64,000 nucleotides of DNA from Anaerolineae bacterium (lineage in GTDB: Bacteria; Chloroflexota; Anaerolineae; Aggregatilineales; Phototrophicaceae), in NCBI GenBank assembly GCA_022822545.1, contig JAJEBE010000057.1, positions 124,001 to 188,000 of the forward strand, given 5' to 3'. The position numbers and the translations under genes are program-made. Shown in pieces: positions 61,672-64,000 of this stretch (within the stretch, counting starts at the first letter, position 1; each line of letters begins with the position of its first letter). Below the pieces are notes generated by a model. The model ran no database searches and was not told where the DNA came from. It saw only the letters and a list, made by a program, of their open reading frames with translations.

Positions 61672-62002
61672 TGCTGCGATTCTAGTGCGGCATAGGAAGA
61701 CTGACAAGATGCGCTTCGACCAGGCTGCCGCTGGCGCCGTAGCGCAGGCGTAGGACGGGCGTCGGCTCGGCGTAGAGGCGCATCCTCCCTGGAACGGTAA
61801 GATCTAAACTGTGCTTGCCAAGAGAAAGGACGGCGCTGCTTATGCAGATTTATTATGTCCGCTTCATGCTCTTGTTTTGTGTTTGCGCTTTTGTCTGGTA
61901 TACACTTTCTTCTTGAGGAAAGGTACCGCAACTGAGGCGATTATTTTCTATTTGCGCATTGGCGTATGTTCTCCGGGCTCGGAACAGGCGCCAGCCGTTT
62001 GC
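61672..62002. other. Spacer between GT2 and beta-helix/LysM genes
   Basis: No gene is supported. The stretch is less GC-rich than its surroundings around 61811-61930. On the plus strand it holds a GGTATACACT sequence but no frame with a ribosome site behind it. Confidence 0.5.
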
Positions 62003-64000
62003 TCACTCCGCCGGGCGGATGAGCAATTCTTGGCCCGGGAAGATATAACTGCCCCGACTGGAAAGCTGTTGCAGATTGTTGAGCGAGATGATCTTGTGAG
62101 GATGCACATCGTAGGCGATGCCGATCTGCCAGACAGTATCGCCCGATCGGACGACATGCACGATAGAGCCGTCCTCCCGCGCTGCTTGCGGCGCGACGGG
62201 AGCGGCAAAGGGTATCGCTGTGGACTGGGGCGGCGCGGCGGCAGCCAAGAGGCTGGCTAAACTGGCGCCTTGACAAGGCGGTTCCTCCGAGCGTGTATCG
62301 ACTGTGCCCAAAACCTGGCCGTCGAGCACATTGTCTGTCACAATATGAATCACCTTGCCCTCAACGTTTGGACCCAGCGAGATCAGGATGTCGCGCGCCT
62401 TGCGCGGACTCACGGCTTGGTAAGCCTGGCTGTGCGCGATCTTCTGGCGAACCGGCTCGGTCAGCCCAACGCGTACGGCGGCGCGCCCGTTGGATGAACA
62501 GGCAACGATGCCCTCCCTTACCGCTTCAACATCATTCTGGCTCACTTTGAGGGCGAATTTCCCCTGGCTGTTGGGCAAGACCTCCCAAATCTCAATCACA
62601 GCCGGGCACTTCTGGAGGAAGAAGATAACGCCGATGGCGCCCATCGTCATTCTTTCGGGCGGCTCAATCGTTTCAGGCAAACATTCTTTGCTCGCTGCGG
62701 GAGGACCGGAAACTTCAACCGTTTCAGGGCAGAAGAATCTAACGTTGCCGCCGTTCTCGGCGATGAACATAGCCAGCGCCACCGCATCTTCGTCCTCCGG
62801 CAATCCCTCGAGTATGTTGTCGCCGCACAGGAAGATGGCGCTGCCAGTACCGTGCGTATAGGCTTCGATCTCGTCGTCTGCCGGCATGTTGTTGCTGAAT
62901 ACGTTGTCTTGGAAGAGCGCTCGCCCCATGCCAAAATGAAGCGAGCGGCCGAGATATACTTTGCCTAATCCCCTGCTAGTGGCTCGATTTTCTTGGAAGA
63001 TCGAATCGTGAAAATAAGCCCAGCCGTAATTGATGATGGGCTTCGACGCGTTGGCGATTGTCGATTTGCCCAAGGTAAGCCGGCCGCCGTAATTGTGAAT
63101 TCGGACGCCGTCAAGGTTCGCATTATTTATGGTCAGGCGAGCATTGCCAATGCGAAACCCCGCCGACCCGCCCGAGCAGCCTACGATGCGCTTGCCATTG
63201 CCATTGATGGTGACGCTGGCGTCGTCAGCTATGTTCACCGTGTTTATGCATTCGCAGTCCTGGCTGAGCGAGTAGACAACGGTTCCTTCGATGGTGCCGC
63301 CCGAGGGCAAGCCGCAATCCAGCATTGGCAGGGTATAGGGGACCACGGCTCGGTCTCTGTTGCCGATTTCAATGTCGCCGCAGGGACCGGTGCTGCTGTC
63401 GCTCCAGGCGCCCATGCTGCTGCGGATGCCGCTGTGGTGCACTTTGTATGACCATACGCGGATGAAACTGAGGCAGCCGCTGGCGCTCAAAGAGCCGCCC
63501 TTGTCGATCTTAATGACTGTACGCGCGGAGTCGCGGAACACAGCATTGTTGAGTGTGACGCTGCCGGTATTGGCCACATGCAGGATGCCCTTGACGACTG
63601 GATCAAAACCCCAGTTCCAGACCCAGCTATCCTTGAAGAGCACATTTTCCAGCTTGGCTGTACCCTTGATCCTCAGCCAGCTGCCGTCGCCATTGGTGAA
63701 GGTGACGTTTTCCATCGTTAGCGCGCCCTCAGCCAAAATCCAGGAGCCGGTACCCGACTTTATCCTCGTCTTATGGTACAGGTGTCGGTCGAAATCCCAA
63801 TCGCTGCCATTGAAGGTGACATTCTTGATATTGACCTTGATATTGGGGCTGGCGGTCGTGTCAAGGTTCTGAATGGTATCTTTGCCCTCGTCGTCAACGA
63901 CTAGGAAATTGTAGCCGTATCTCGTGCCATTGCTGGAAAGGTAACTGGTGTTGTAAATGGTGTGGCCCATGCCGTTGATGGTGAGCGTGACATTGGGCGT
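62003..64000 (-). CDS. Parallel beta-helix protein with C-terminal LysM domain, 5' truncated by window
   Basis: The frame stays open to the window edge, so the start is missing. The visible 665 residues begin with right-handed beta-helix repeats (ITINGN-like strands such as VTLNNAVFRDSA, VTINGNGKRIVGC, LTINNANLDGV) typical of pectate-lyase-fold or adhesin-like surface proteins. A linker follows, then a LysM domain (VVRSGDTVWQIGIAY through FPGQELLI) at the very C-terminus, which should bind peptidoglycan or chitin-like glycans. Placement of LysM at the end suggests cell-wall anchoring. No catalytic residues of pectin lyases were recognised. Confidence 0.8.
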   Translation of the reverse strand, partial: TPNVTLTINGMGHTIYNTSYLSSNGTRYGYNFLVVDDEGKDTIQNLDTTASPNIKVNIKNVTFNGSDWDFDRHLYHKTRIKSGTGSWILAEGALTMENVTFTNGDGSWLRIKGTAKLENVLFKDSWVWNWGFDPVVKGILHVANTGSVTLNNAVFRDSARTVIKIDKGGSLSASGCLSFIRVWSYKVHHSGIRSSMGAWSDSSTGPCGDIEIGNRDRAVVPYTLPMLDCGLPSGGTIEGTVVYSLSQDCECINTVNIADDASVTINGNGKRIVGCSGGSAGFRIGNARLTINNANLDGVRIHNYGGRLTLGKSTIANASKPIINYGWAYFHDSIFQENRATSRGLGKVYLGRSLHFGMGRALFQDNVFSNNMPADDEIEAYTHGTGSAIFLCGDNILEGLPEDEDAVALAMFIAENGGNVRFFCPETVEVSGPPAASKECLPETIEPPERMTMGAIGVIFFLQKCPAVIEIWEVLPNSQGKFALKVSQNDVEAVREGIVACSSNGRAAVRVGLTEPVRQKIAHSQAYQAVSPRKARDILISLGPNVEGKVIHIVTDNVLDGQVLGTVDTRSEEPPCQGASLASLLAAAAPPQSTAIPFAAPVAPQAAREDGSIVHVVRSGDTVWQIGIAYDVHPHKIISLNNLQQLSSRGSYIFPGQELLIRPAE

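Noticed and set aside
1-64000. CRISPR arrays, tRNA or rRNA genes, IS elements
   Set aside because: No regularly spaced direct repeats, cloverleaf-like sequences or transposase genes were recognised by eye; a tRNA or covariance-model scan would settle this.

Overview
The window is a gene-dense, GC-rich bacterial chromosome segment with about 48 supported protein genes, two of them cut by the window edges. No rRNA, tRNA or CRISPR array was seen. The gene content suggests a heterotrophic, aerobic member of the Chloroflexota, possibly Anaerolineae-like. The pointers are several Opp/Dpp-type uptake systems, a membrane protein with a C-terminal beta-sandwich of the kind common in that phylum, CO-dehydrogenase-family genes, many GTG/TTG starts, and extended -10 (TGnTATAAT) promoters including one apparently leaderless transcript. 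The taxon is an inference; no phylogenetic marker gene is present.

Layout. 1-2554: the end of an acyl-CoA ligase and an enolase-superfamily enzyme. 2608-5771: an AT-richer, defence-like cassette made of a HEPN-motif protein, a DNA methyltransferase fused to a PD-(D/Q)xK nuclease-like domain, and a divergent HExxH protein. 5827-14734 (minus): one long operon for uptake and hydrolysis of an amide or peptide-like compound (Tat-exported binding protein, two permeases, two ATPases, a glutamine-amidotransferase-like protein, a GatC-like small protein, an amidase). 14956-21333: a ThDP enzyme overlapping an unknown P-loop protein, then RidA, a Gfo/Idh/MocA oxidoreductase, two small accessory genes and an aldo/keto reductase.

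21571-32153 (plus): a second Opp/Dpp transporter followed directly by uronate isomerase, tagaturonate reductase, IolC and IolB. This looks like a sugar-acid uptake and catabolism locus that mixes galacturonate and inositol-pathway steps. 32296-37520: a beta-propeller/di-haem peroxidase fusion, a cyclase-family hydrolase, a metallophosphoesterase and a MetX-like hydrolase. 37883-41663: form II-like CODH/xanthine-dehydrogenase-family genes in the order S-L-M. 41957-46294: a secreted SH3b/Fn3 protein, a zinc alcohol dehydrogenase with a sulfite-oxidase-fold molybdoenzyme, and an M20 carbamoylase/allantoate hydrolase.

47048-53760: tandem MFS paralogues, a Bax-inhibitor-1 protein, Maf, an orphan binding protein and a class I aldolase. 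54023-64000: a seven-TM protein, a MOSC protein with a small membrane protein, a GH116 glycosidase, a polysaccharide deacetylase convergent with a GT2 synthase, and a beta-helix/LysM surface protein running off the window.

The intergenic spaces carry two families of short dispersed repeats. One is a palindromic GTAGGGGCGA...TCGCCC element with eight copies, mostly just past stop codons. The other is a CACAGAG/CTCTGTG element. A third palindrome has entered the uronate isomerase reading frame.
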